DNA of 13,583 nucleotides from CAYUZU01 sp964448675 (lineage in GTDB: Bacteria; Planctomycetota; Phycisphaerae; UBA1845; Fen-1342), in NCBI GenBank assembly GCA_964448675.1, contig CAYUZU010000053.1, positions 1-13,583 on the forward strand, read 5' to 3'. Positions 1-6,613 of this stretch are shown here, one piece after another (the first letter of the stretch is position 1; the number at the start of each line of letters is the position of its first letter). The notes below the pieces were generated by a model that was not told where the DNA came from, made no database searches, and saw nothing but the letters and a program-made list of their open reading frames with translations. A program made the position numbers and the translations under genes.

Positions 1-455
1 CCGGCGTAGCGGTAGGGGCCCGTGTTTCAATCCGCGCCCGCGTGAAGCGGGCGATGTGCGATACTCGAGCTCTCCCGGGTGCTCGCGCAGTTTCAATCCG
101 CGCCCGCGTGAAGCGGGCGATGTAGAGTTGCGCATCACAGTCCTCAATCTCAACGTGTTTCAATCCGCGCCCGCGTGAAGCGGGCGATGCGCGCTCGTCG
201 CCAGCTTGACCACCGCGTGGGTGTTTCAATCCGCGCCCGCGTGAAGCGGGCGATGGCAGCGCCCGCCACGGACGGGACAATCTTCCGACGTTTCAATCCG
301 CGCCCGCGTGAAGCGGGCGATATCAGTTCGGAGCGGGCCTTGGCGCACGGCACGCAGTTTCAATCCGCGCCCGCGTGAAGCGGGCGATGGCGGCGGCCTG
401 CTCATAGCAGCAAGCCGCCCCCAGTTTCAATCCGCGCCCGCGTGAAGCGGGCGAT

Positions 456-488
456 CCGCAACCCCCACATTGTCCCAGGTTTACGCCG
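456..488 (-). repeat. Spacer duplicated with 1-nt shift (older copy)
   Basis: This 33-nt spacer shares 32 consecutive bases (beginning CCGCAACCCCCACATTGTCC on the plus strand) with the spacer at 1949-1981. This copy has one extra G at its right end and lacks one C at its left end. It lies farther from the leader, so it is probably the older acquisition. Confidence 0.95.
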
Positions 489-729
489 GTTTCAATCCGC
501 GCCCGCGTGAAGCGGGCGATGTCCGTCGAGGATCGCACGCACCATCGGCCCACTGTTTCAATCCGCGCCCGCGTGAAGCGGGCGATCCCCCAGTCAACCC
601 AATTTTGGCCACATCGCGAGTTTCAATCCGCGCCCGCGTGAAGCGGGCGATGGCCGGCGGCCGTGTAACCGTGCATCCCTGCGGGTTTCAATCCGCGCCC
701 GCGTGAAGCGGGCGATTGTATCATTCCTG

Positions 730-829
730 NNNNNNNNNNNNNNNNNNNNNNNNNNNNNNNNNNNNNNNNNNNNNNNNNNNNNNNNNNNNNNNNNNNNNNN
801 NNNNNNNNNNNNNNNNNNNNNNNNNNNNN
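730..829. other. Assembly gap (100 N) inside a spacer
   Basis: Exactly 100 N, the usual placeholder for a gap of unknown length. The left flank stops at ...CATTCCTG (729) and the right flank resumes at CAGCACGCGCC (830). Joined, the flanks rebuild the complete spacer seen next door at 885-919, plus one extra T at its left end. The number of repeat-spacer units missing here cannot be known. Confidence 0.97.
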
Positions 830-884
830 CAGCACGCGCCTAGGCGTGCTGGGTTTCAATCCGCGCCCGCGTGAAGCGGGCGAT

Positions 885-919
885 GTATCATTCCTGCAGC
901 ACGCGCCTAGGCGTGCTGG
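885..919 (-). repeat. Hairpin-bearing spacer, duplicated next to the gap
   Basis: This 35-nt spacer contains a perfect 8-bp inverted repeat, CAGCACGC (897-904) and GCGTGCTG (911-918), around a 6-nt loop. Its left 12 nt also occur just before the N run (718-729) and its right 23 nt just after it (830-852), so the same spacer is present at least twice. The target was probably a stem-loop region such as a terminator or intergenic hairpin of an invader; that last point is inference. Confidence 0.9.
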
Positions 920-1948
920 GTTTCAATCCGCGCCCGCGTGAAGCGGGCGATAGCGACCAGCACGGGGTGGCGTTGCTCGATGGGGCGTTTCAATCCGCGC
1001 CCGCGTGAAGCGGGCGATTGGGGGTCCGTGACGCCGTGCTTGTCGCTCCATCAGTTTCAATCCGCGCCCGCGTGAAGCGGGCGATCTCCGAACTGCAGGC
1101 CGCGCGGAGGGCCCAACGATGTTTCAATCCGCGCCCGCGTGAAGCGGGCGATTTGGTTGTCAGTCGGTCTCGGCCCGCCGGCCGGTGTTTCAATCCGCGC
1201 CCGCGTGAAGCGGGCGATGAGGATTTTTCTGGCGGCGCTTCAGCGGGAGGATGTTTCAATCCGCGCCCGCGTGAAGCGGGCGATTGACCACCCTCTCGCA
1301 AGGCGGTGGCCTGTTCAAGTTTCAATCCGCGCCCGCGTGAAGCGGGCGATGCTCGGTGACGCGGCTGCTGGAGACTGCCGGCATGTTTCAATCCGCGCCC
1401 GCGTGAAGCGGGCGATAGCGGTCCGCACGGCACCTGGACATCCCGCTAGGAGTTTCAATCCGCGCCCGCGTGAAGCGGGCGATTGCGCCCAACCGCCGGC
1501 TCGATGCGGCAGTCGTAGTTTCAATCCGCGCCCGCGTGAAGCGGGCGATATTGCAGCCGCGCCGTCATTGTCCCCGGTCTCGTGTTTCAATCCGCGCCCG
1601 CGTGAAGCGGGCGATATGGAGTGGTGTGCACCGCAGTGCGAAGGTGGCGTTTCAATCCGCGCCCGCGTGAAGCGGGCGATCTGGCGGGTGCACGATGACA
1701 CATGAGGAGATCGCGTTTCAATCCGCGCCCGCGTGAAGCGGGCGATGCCGACGGCCAGCGGATCACGGCCGACACCCGGCCGTTTCAATCCGCGCCCGCG
1801 TGAAGCGGGCGATGAGCAGCTTCGACGTGCAGCGCGACGGCGCGAGCAGTTTCAATCCGCGCCCGCGTGAAGCGGGCGATCAGGATGCCGGAGCGGGCGA
1901 CATATGTTCGTCGGCAGTTTCAATCCGCGCCCGCGTGAAGCGGGCGAT

Positions 1949-1981
1949 CCCGCAACCCCCACATTGTCCCAGGTTTACGCC
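1949..1981 (-). repeat. Spacer duplicated with 1-nt shift (newer copy)
   Basis: Partner of the spacer at 456-488. It is the same length (33 nt), with one extra C on the left and without the final G on the right. Because both ends are shifted, a simple copy of an array segment does not explain the pair; two separate acquisition events do. Confidence 0.95.
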
Positions 1982-2047
1982 GTTTCAATCCGCGCCCGCG
2001 TGAAGCGGGCGATATGGGCACCAGGCGGTGTTGTTGATGGTACAGCC

Positions 2048-2079
2048 GTTTCAATCCGCGCCCGCGTGAAGCGGGCGAC
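2048..2079 (-). repeat. Variant CRISPR repeat (last base changed)
   Basis: The only repeat seen to differ: it ends GCGAC instead of GCGAT on the plus strand, i.e. the first base of the transcribed repeat is G instead of A. The change lies outside the stem and outside the 5' handle, so processing should be unaffected. The adjoining spacer (2080-2113) holds a perfect inverted repeat, CCGGCGCC (2080-2087) and GGCGCCGG (2099-2106). Confidence 0.85.
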
Positions 2080-2607
2080 CCGGCGCCCTGGCGGAACTGG
2101 CGCCGGCGGCACGGTTTCAATCCGCGCCCGCGTGAAGCGGGCGATGCGGTTGGATTCAGTATTGAACTTGGTCTCAAGGTTTCAATCCGCGCCCGCGTGA
2201 AGCGGGCGATCGAGCAGGTTGCGTGCCAGGTGCAACCAGCGGCGTTTCAATCCGCGCCCGCGTGAAGCGGGCGATGCGGCCGGCCGTGAAGTGTAACGAG
2301 TTGTTCAGGTTTCAATCCGCGCCCGCGTGAAGCGGGCGATCCGTCCGCGGGGCCGTGGTTGGGTGTGTGGATGGCGTTTCAATCCGCGCCCGCGTGAAGC
2401 GGGCGATGCGGCTGCACGGGCTGTGTGTCAGGCGCCGGTACCGTTTCAATCCGCGCCCGCGTGAAGCGGGCGATCCGACCTACCGGCTCGCCTCGGGCTC
2501 GCCGGACTGGGTTTCAATCCGCGCCCGCGTGAAGCGGGCGATGGCGCCTACATGCCCCACCACGAGCTAGCAGACGTTTCAATCCGCGCCCGCGTGAAGC
2601 GGGCGAT

Positions 2608-2811
2608 GGCGGGCAACCTAAGCCCTTTCGTAGTAAGAGACAAGATCCCGGATTCCGCGAACGGCACCCTATCGGCAGTCTGCGCATGGCTGCCGCGAGG
2701 ATCATGCATCCCTATCCACTTGTCAAAGAACAACTTACCATATCCGCGAACCTGCCGGTGAATCAGTGCGCGCTGGCGCTTCGCACCCCCGCAAAGGAAG
2801 CCCGGTCCGCC
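2608..2811 (-). promoter_or_regulatory. CRISPR leader between cas2 and the array
   Basis: About 200 bp without a credible gene lies between the end of cas2 and the first, leader-proximal repeat. It is clearly richer in A/T than the array and should hold the array promoter and the signals that guide new-spacer integration. A consensus -35 element TTGACA is present on the minus strand at 2721-2726, but no convincing -10 hexamer lies at the right distance, so the promoter position is uncertain. A 9-bp direct repeat, TCCGCGAAC, occurs at 2654-2662 and 2743-2751; its role is unknown. Short open frames crossing this region on either strand show no recognisable protein character. Confidence 0.75.
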
Positions 2812-3102
2812 CTACATGATGAGTGGTTCGTCCAGGTCCAGCGTCAGGTTTACGCCATGGTGCTCGACACGGCGTTTCCAGTTGGACCCGAGAAAATAGA
2901 AACGCAGGCTGTCTTCCGATCGCTCGATGATCTCCAGCAAGCGGTGCTTCAATTGCACGAACTGCGCCGGATCGACCTGGCACTCAAAGACTGAATTCTG
3001 TGCGCGCTGCCCAAAGTCCTTGCACGCCTTCGCCACACGGGCCAACCGTCGTCGCCCTGCCGCTTCCTTCGTCGCGACGTCATACGTGACCAGGACAAAC
3101 AC
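2812..3102 (-). CDS. cas2: CRISPR-associated protein Cas2 (type I-C)
   Basis: 96 residues, the usual size for Cas2. It is the central dimer of the Cas1-Cas2 integrase that inserts new spacers at the leader end of the array. The N-terminus MFVLVTYDVATKEAAGRRRL has the ferredoxin-like first strand with the conserved Asp8, and the block QNSVFEC (35-41) is typical of the I-C branch. The start is GTG at 3100-3102, preceded by GGGAG with 7-8 nt spacing; no better ATG gives this N-terminus. It lies 19 nt downstream of cas1 and is the last gene of the operon, next to the leader. No truncation is seen. Confidence 0.96.
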   Translation of the reverse strand: MFVLVTYDVATKEAAGRRRLARVAKACKDFGQRAQNSVFECQVDPAQFVQLKHRLLEIIERSEDSLRFYFLGSNWKRRVEHHGVNLTLDLDEPLIM

Positions 3103-3121
3103 GCCGTATCTCCCTATTCTT

Positions 3122-4153
3122 CTAGTGTGCGATGAACGGTGGATATCCGTCCAGCTCGCCGCGCAGGTGCCGGGCGAGTAGCCTAGCCTGCAGATGAACG
3201 AGCAACCCGATCGTCGTTGGTTCCTTCAGAAACGGATGTATGATCTTCTCCTGCTTGCGCTTCTGATACTCGGTCAACACGGTCTTACGCGTCTCATCGT
3301 CCATGGAAACACCGCCAGTCTCTCCCTGCGAGAATCCGGCTGGCCGCACTTGCTGTCGGTTGATAAGTGACAGCGCGACACGATCGGCAATGAACGCACG
3401 GAACTCCTCGATCAGGTCGAGGGCAAGGCCTGGTCGGCCCGGCCGATCGCGGTGCAGAAGACCCACGGCAGCGTCCAAACCGACGCATTCACACGCTGCC
3501 CGCGCATCATGGGTAAGCATGGCATAGAGAAACGACAGGAGTGCATTGACCGCATCCAGTGGTGGCCGCCGCGAGCGGCCCGCGAACATAAACGCCTCGG
3601 TGGAATTCGTGATCAGGTGGTTGAAGACCGAGAAGTAGGTGCGCGAAGACTCACCTTCAACACCACGCAGGGTATCCAGCGAGCCGGCCTGCTTGGTATC
3701 GTCGAGACTTCGCGAAAGGGCCTGGGCCGCGGTACGCAACGCGCCGGCCGGCGGACCATCAGGACGATCACGGGCACCGCGGAGGAGCACGCTACGTGCG
3801 TTCGCAATCTTCGCCAAGACGACATGGCGCGCGATGTCAAGGCTCGCACATTCGTCATCTGCGCGACGGTACTGCTCGCGGCGAAGCAGTACGTTTCCGG
3901 CCGTGAAGCCGGTGACGCGGGCGAGCAGTCGACCGCGCGCCGTCAGGAATGACAGCGCGATGCCGGCCTCGGCGCATGCGGCCATCAGGTACGGGCTCGA
4001 ACCGACACCGCCAAAGCAGACAATACTGCCGATGTTGTGCAGCGGAACCCGCAAGCGGGTCTCATTATTGACCCGGACGGCCACGGACTGCCCGTCTTTG
4101 GCCAGGTAGGCGCCATCAGTGGTGACATAGAGCGTGTTCAGGTGCTGCTTCAT
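3122..4153 (-). CDS. cas1: CRISPR-associated endonuclease/integrase Cas1
   Basis: 343 residues, normal for I-C Cas1. It is the metal-dependent integrase subunit that, with Cas2, joins prespacers to the leader-repeat junction. The N-terminus MKQHLNTLYVTTDGAYLAKD is the typical I-C start. Catalytic residues are visible: Glu167 in GVEGESSRTYF, His234 in LLHRDRPG, and Asp246/Glu249 in LALDLIEEFR. The start chosen is ATG at 4151-4153, which overlaps the cas4 stop as ATGA and has GGAGG 9 nt upstream (4163-4167). The frame stays open upstream to 4471, but that part is a GC-rich out-of-frame reading of cas4 and carries no Cas1 sequence. Translational coupling with cas4 fits their joint work in adaptation. 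Confidence 0.97.
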   Translation of the reverse strand: MKQHLNTLYVTTDGAYLAKDGQSVAVRVNNETRLRVPLHNIGSIVCFGGVGSSPYLMAACAEAGIALSFLTARGRLLARVTGFTAGNVLLRREQYRRADDECASLDIARHVVLAKIANARSVLLRGARDRPDGPPAGALRTAAQALSRSLDDTKQAGSLDTLRGVEGESSRTYFSVFNHLITNSTEAFMFAGRSRRPPLDAVNALLSFLYAMLTHDARAACECVGLDAAVGLLHRDRPGRPGLALDLIEEFRAFIADRVALSLINRQQVRPAGFSQGETGGVSMDDETRKTVLTEYQKRKQEKIIHPFLKEPTTIGLLVHLQARLLARHLRGELDGYPPFIAH

Positions 4154-4821
4154 GTGTCGGGGCCTCCGTTCGGTTCGGCTGAACGGTCCACAGCGCGCCG
4201 GATGTAGTCCCGTACGGACCGCCGGGGCCCGACGGCCTCGGGCATGCAAAGCTCCAGCAGAGAGCACCGCTTGCACTTGGCTTGCTTGCGGGCAGTGGGG
4301 GTCTGCTGGTCGCGGATCAGAGCGTGGAGCCGAGCGGCGGTGTGCTCCGTGAGCGCACGCAGAGTGGTATCGAAGTTCACCAACTCGCGGCGACGGGGCC
4401 GCCCATAGAACAGCGCCCCCGTCGGAATGTGCAGGTGCAGCATCTCTTCGAGGCACAGCGCCTGAGCGCAAAGCTGGACCCGATCGCAGTGATCACGCTT
4501 CGACCGGCCGCGCTTGTATTCGACCGGCAACACGGTCGTATCACCGTTGCTGCCCTGTTCGGCTGCGTTATGAAACTCGACGACGTCGGCCCGCCCGGCC
4601 AGGCCGAGACGGAGCGAACGCAGTTCGAGGCCGCGCGCGATGCGGACGCCGGGTCGCGATTCGGCCCGGCCGTCGTGGGCCTTCTCGTGCAGGAGCTGGC
4701 CCTCGACGGTCAGCCGGTTTTCCGCCCACACCCGCTCGATGTGGATGAGGGCGCACTGCCGCTCACAGAAGAGCAGGTGTTGGAGGGCGGAGATGGGCAG
4801 GAGGCTGTCTTCCGGGTACAT
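4150..4821 (-). CDS. cas4: Cas4 RecB-like exonuclease
   Basis: 223 residues. Cas4 trims prespacer ends and helps select for the PAM before Cas1-Cas2 integration. It has the iron-sulfur cysteines, one or two near the N-terminus (Cys19/Cys23 in LLFCERQCAL) and three at the C-terminus (Cys183, Cys186, Cys192 in AKCKRCSLLELC). It also has the RecB-type nuclease residues: His45 in LLHEKAHDG, Asp79 in GRADVVEF, Glu101 and Lys103 in PVEYKRG, and the following Gln in RVQLCAQALCLEE. The ATG at 4819-4821 was chosen because the protein starts with the family's MYPEDSLLPISALQHLLFC block; AGGTG precedes it. The open frame continuing to 5040 is a shadow of cas7. It lies 7 nt after the cas7 stop and overlaps cas1 by 4 nt. 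Confidence 0.96.
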   Translation of the reverse strand: MYPEDSLLPISALQHLLFCERQCALIHIERVWAENRLTVEGQLLHEKAHDGRAESRPGVRIARGLELRSLRLGLAGRADVVEFHNAAEQGSNGDTTVLPVEYKRGRSKRDHCDRVQLCAQALCLEEMLHLHIPTGALFYGRPRRRELVNFDTTLRALTEHTAARLHALIRDQQTPTARKQAKCKRCSLLELCMPEAVGPRRSVRDYIRRAVDRSAEPNGGPDT

Positions 4822-4828
4822 GGTGCAC

Positions 4829-5794
4829 CTAGATCCAGCGCTCCAGCGTAATGCCGGGCGGCAGGTCGCCGTCGGGCACGATGAGCTCATAGTCGTCGAA
4901 TGTGCGCGGCGGGGGCATGTCCTCAGCGGCGTGAGAGCGACGTTGGACACGGACGCGGTCAAACAACTGATCGGCGCGCGCATTGCCGAGCTTGCTCTCG
5001 TGCTTGAAGGCGATGCAGGCGCGCGGCGCCATGCTGCCACGGGCGGCCGAGCGATCGTGCTCGAACATCATGTTGAGAGCCTGCTTAAACAGGTCGAGAT
5101 CTTCGTTGCTGAACCCGGTCTGCTCGGCGAGGTAGGGGTTGATATAGATGTGGGCACGGTAGAGGGCGTACGGGATGGTGAACTTGCGGCCCATGGTACG
5201 TTCCTTCTCCAGATCGCGTTCGTTGGTGACCGCGCAACGGGTGATCGAGTGCTCGGCCGTAATGATGCGATCGATGCTGCGTGCAAACGCTACCTGAAGC
5301 GGACCGCGCACCTGTCCAGCCGTGAGTTTCAGCTTGCTCTTAACACCCTCAAGCTCCTTCTCATCGCCGGTTGTGAGCACCGCACCAAATGAACGAATGT
5401 CAAAGAAATTATCACACAGCCAATTTCGAGCCACGTCGTCGTACGCGATTTCAGGACGCGGATTCTTCTTCTTGTCGGTACGCCACTTGTCCCACGCCTC
5501 GACGGCGCGCTTGACGTCGTCACTTTCGTGATAGGCACGCTCGATCGTGTCGTTGAGGACGGCACGCTCCTTGACGAAGATATCGAAGCGTGACTTCGGC
5601 GGTGTGCCCATCACAATCGAGACGTAGTTTCGGATCTTGCGCTTCAAGCAGACGTCGGTGACGAGGCCCTGATCGGTTTCGGGATCGATACGCGGGAGAT
5701 TCCCCGCATCGGGATCACCGTTCGGATTGCCGTCAGTGATGTCGAAGAGGTAGACGATGTCGTAGCGGTTTTGGAGAGTATTGCTAGCTGTCAT
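4829..5794 (-). CDS. cas7: Cas7 (Csd2), type I-C Cascade backbone
   Basis: 321 residues, slightly longer than many I-C Cas7 proteins but within the normal range. Several copies line the crRNA spacer in I-C Cascade. The family signature is near the N-terminus: YDIVYLFDITDGNPNGDPDA (11-30) followed by GNLPRIDPETDQGLVTDVCL and KRKIRNYV. The start is ATG at 5792-5794, only 3 nt after the cas8c stop, with AAGGA about 7 nt upstream inside the end of cas8c, suggesting coupled translation. The reading frame is intact to its TAG stop, 7 nt before cas4. No unusual insertion was recognised. Confidence 0.96.
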   Translation of the reverse strand: MTASNTLQNRYDIVYLFDITDGNPNGDPDAGNLPRIDPETDQGLVTDVCLKRKIRNYVSIVMGTPPKSRFDIFVKERAVLNDTIERAYHESDDVKRAVEAWDKWRTDKKKNPRPEIAYDDVARNWLCDNFFDIRSFGAVLTTGDEKELEGVKSKLKLTAGQVRGPLQVAFARSIDRIITAEHSITRCAVTNERDLEKERTMGRKFTIPYALYRAHIYINPYLAEQTGFSNEDLDLFKQALNMMFEHDRSAARGSMAPRACIAFKHESKLGNARADQLFDRVRVQRRSHAAEDMPPPRTFDDYELIVPDGDLPPGITLERWI

Positions 5795-5797
5795 TGC

Positions 5798-6613
5798 TTA
5801 TTCCTTGTTCGTATCGTTGAGGTCGGATGATTCTTCAAAGTCGGGGATCCGGGCGAAATTGAGTTTGTTCAGGACGGTGGTTTCATCGAAGGACTTGATA
5901 TTGCTGTCCCGAAGGTCGAATATGACGAGGCGCCCGTTCTCTCCGCCTTCCTCTGTGATCTTCGACGCGTGGTACTCAGCGAGCTTCTCTTCCCAATCGT
6001 TGTTGTACGTCTCGTTCCCTACCACTCCGAGAACCTCGATATAGACGGGGGGGTGCGACCGCGTTCCGGGAATATAGAAGTCTGTCCACCGCTCTCGGAA
6101 CTCTGCTAGATGTACGGCCGGCTCAAAAATGTAGGGGATGTTGAACTTGGCCATCGCATTCGCGACCGACTGCTCACGGCGAGATCGCACCCACTCGCCG
6201 CGATCTGTTTGCCACACACGTTTCTTCCCCAAACGCCGGTCTTTGGCGTTCGGGCCTAGCTTGCGTTCGAGGTAGTGCGTTTCCTGATAGAAGCCGAGGG
6301 CGAAGAGACCTTGCTCCCGCATATTGAGGCGGAGTGGGTACTCGTCGCGAATGACGCTGTTAGTGGACTTGATTTCGTCCTCAATAAATCCTTGCACGTT
6401 CCCCTGAAGTTTCGGCAGATGCGCCACGGATGCTGCACGCTGCAACGCGCCAAGCCGATAGCCCGGCATTGCCATCACACTGGCCATGTGTCGGCGAACA
6501 AGTCCGGCGTTAACAGATTCGAGTGCGACCTCTTGTGCAAAGGCGAGTGTTGCGAAGAGACGCCCGCAGTGATAGGCCTTACTGGGGTGACTCTTGTTAA
6601 GATAGGTCTCCAT
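5798..6613 (-). CDS. cas11c: Predicted internal Cas11c with nuclease-like tail
   Basis: In type I-C systems the small subunit Cas11c is made by internal translation initiation inside cas8c, from the C-terminal part of the gene. Here Met464 of Cas8c (ATG at 6611-6613) lies just before the conserved AYHCGRLFATLAFAQ block that begins the Cas11-like region. It is preceded by GAGGGA at 6620-6625 with 6 nt spacing. The product would be 271 residues instead of the roughly 120-130 expected, because it includes the nuclease-like extension shared with full-length Cas8c. Several copies of the domain could then enter one Cascade. The start is predicted from position and ribosome binding site only; expression is not shown. 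Confidence 0.55.
   Translation of the reverse strand: METYLNKSHPSKAYHCGRLFATLAFAQEVALESVNAGLVRRHMASVMAMPGYRLGALQRAASVAHLPKLQGNVQGFIEDEIKSTNSVIRDEYPLRLNMREQGLFALGFYQETHYLERKLGPNAKDRRLGKKRVWQTDRGEWVRSRREQSVANAMAKFNIPYIFEPAVHLAEFRERWTDFYIPGTRSHPPVYIEVLGVVGNETYNNDWEEKLAEYHASKITEEGGENGRLVIFDLRDSNIKSFDETTVLNKLNFARIPDFEESSDLNDTNKE

Larger units (their letters stand above)
1..2607 (-). CRISPR. Type I-C CRISPR array, 38 visible repeats
   Basis: There are 38 complete 32-bp repeats (first at 24-55, last at 2576-2607), each starting GTTTCAATCCGCGCCCGCGT on the plus strand. All read as identical except the one at 2048-2079, whose last plus-strand base is C instead of T. Spacers are 33-36 nt; 36 are complete, one is interrupted by the N run (730-829) and one is cut by the window edge (1-23), so the array continues to the left. 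On the minus strand the repeat ends GATTGAAAC, the typical I-C 3' end, and contains a perfect 7-bp stem (CGCCCGC / GCGGGCG) with loop TTCAC. The 11 nt after the stem, CGGATTGAAAC, match the usual 5' handle left by Cas5c. Transcription therefore runs leftward, in the same direction as the cas genes, with the newest spacers at the right end. Confidence 0.98.

Noticed and set aside
990..1788. Long open frames on both strands through the array with repeated SPASRGRGLK, RFTRARIET or FNPRPREAGD units
   Set aside because: They are translations of the CRISPR repeat in different frames, with unrelated spacer-coded segments between.
1881..1916. Repeat-like string GAGCGGGCGA within a spacer, possible degenerate repeat
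   Set aside because: Only about 10 bases resemble the repeat, the spacer has normal length (36 nt) and both flanking repeats are perfect; chance in GC-rich sequence.
2686..2994. 102-codon plus-strand open frame across the leader and the end of cas2
   Set aside because: Overlaps cas2 on the other strand and lies in the leader; no family character seen.
4154..4471. 106-residue N-terminal extension of Cas1
   Set aside because: It overlaps cas4 in another frame, lacks Cas1 features, and the ATG at 4153 with GGAGG and an ATGA overlap gives the normal protein.
4822..5040. 73-residue N-terminal extension of Cas4
   Set aside because: It is an out-of-frame reading of cas7; the family N-terminus begins at the ATG at 4821.
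4640..5392. 250-codon plus-strand open frame
   Set aside because: Antisense to cas4 and cas7, which have full family signatures; GC-rich DNA often leaves such open frames.
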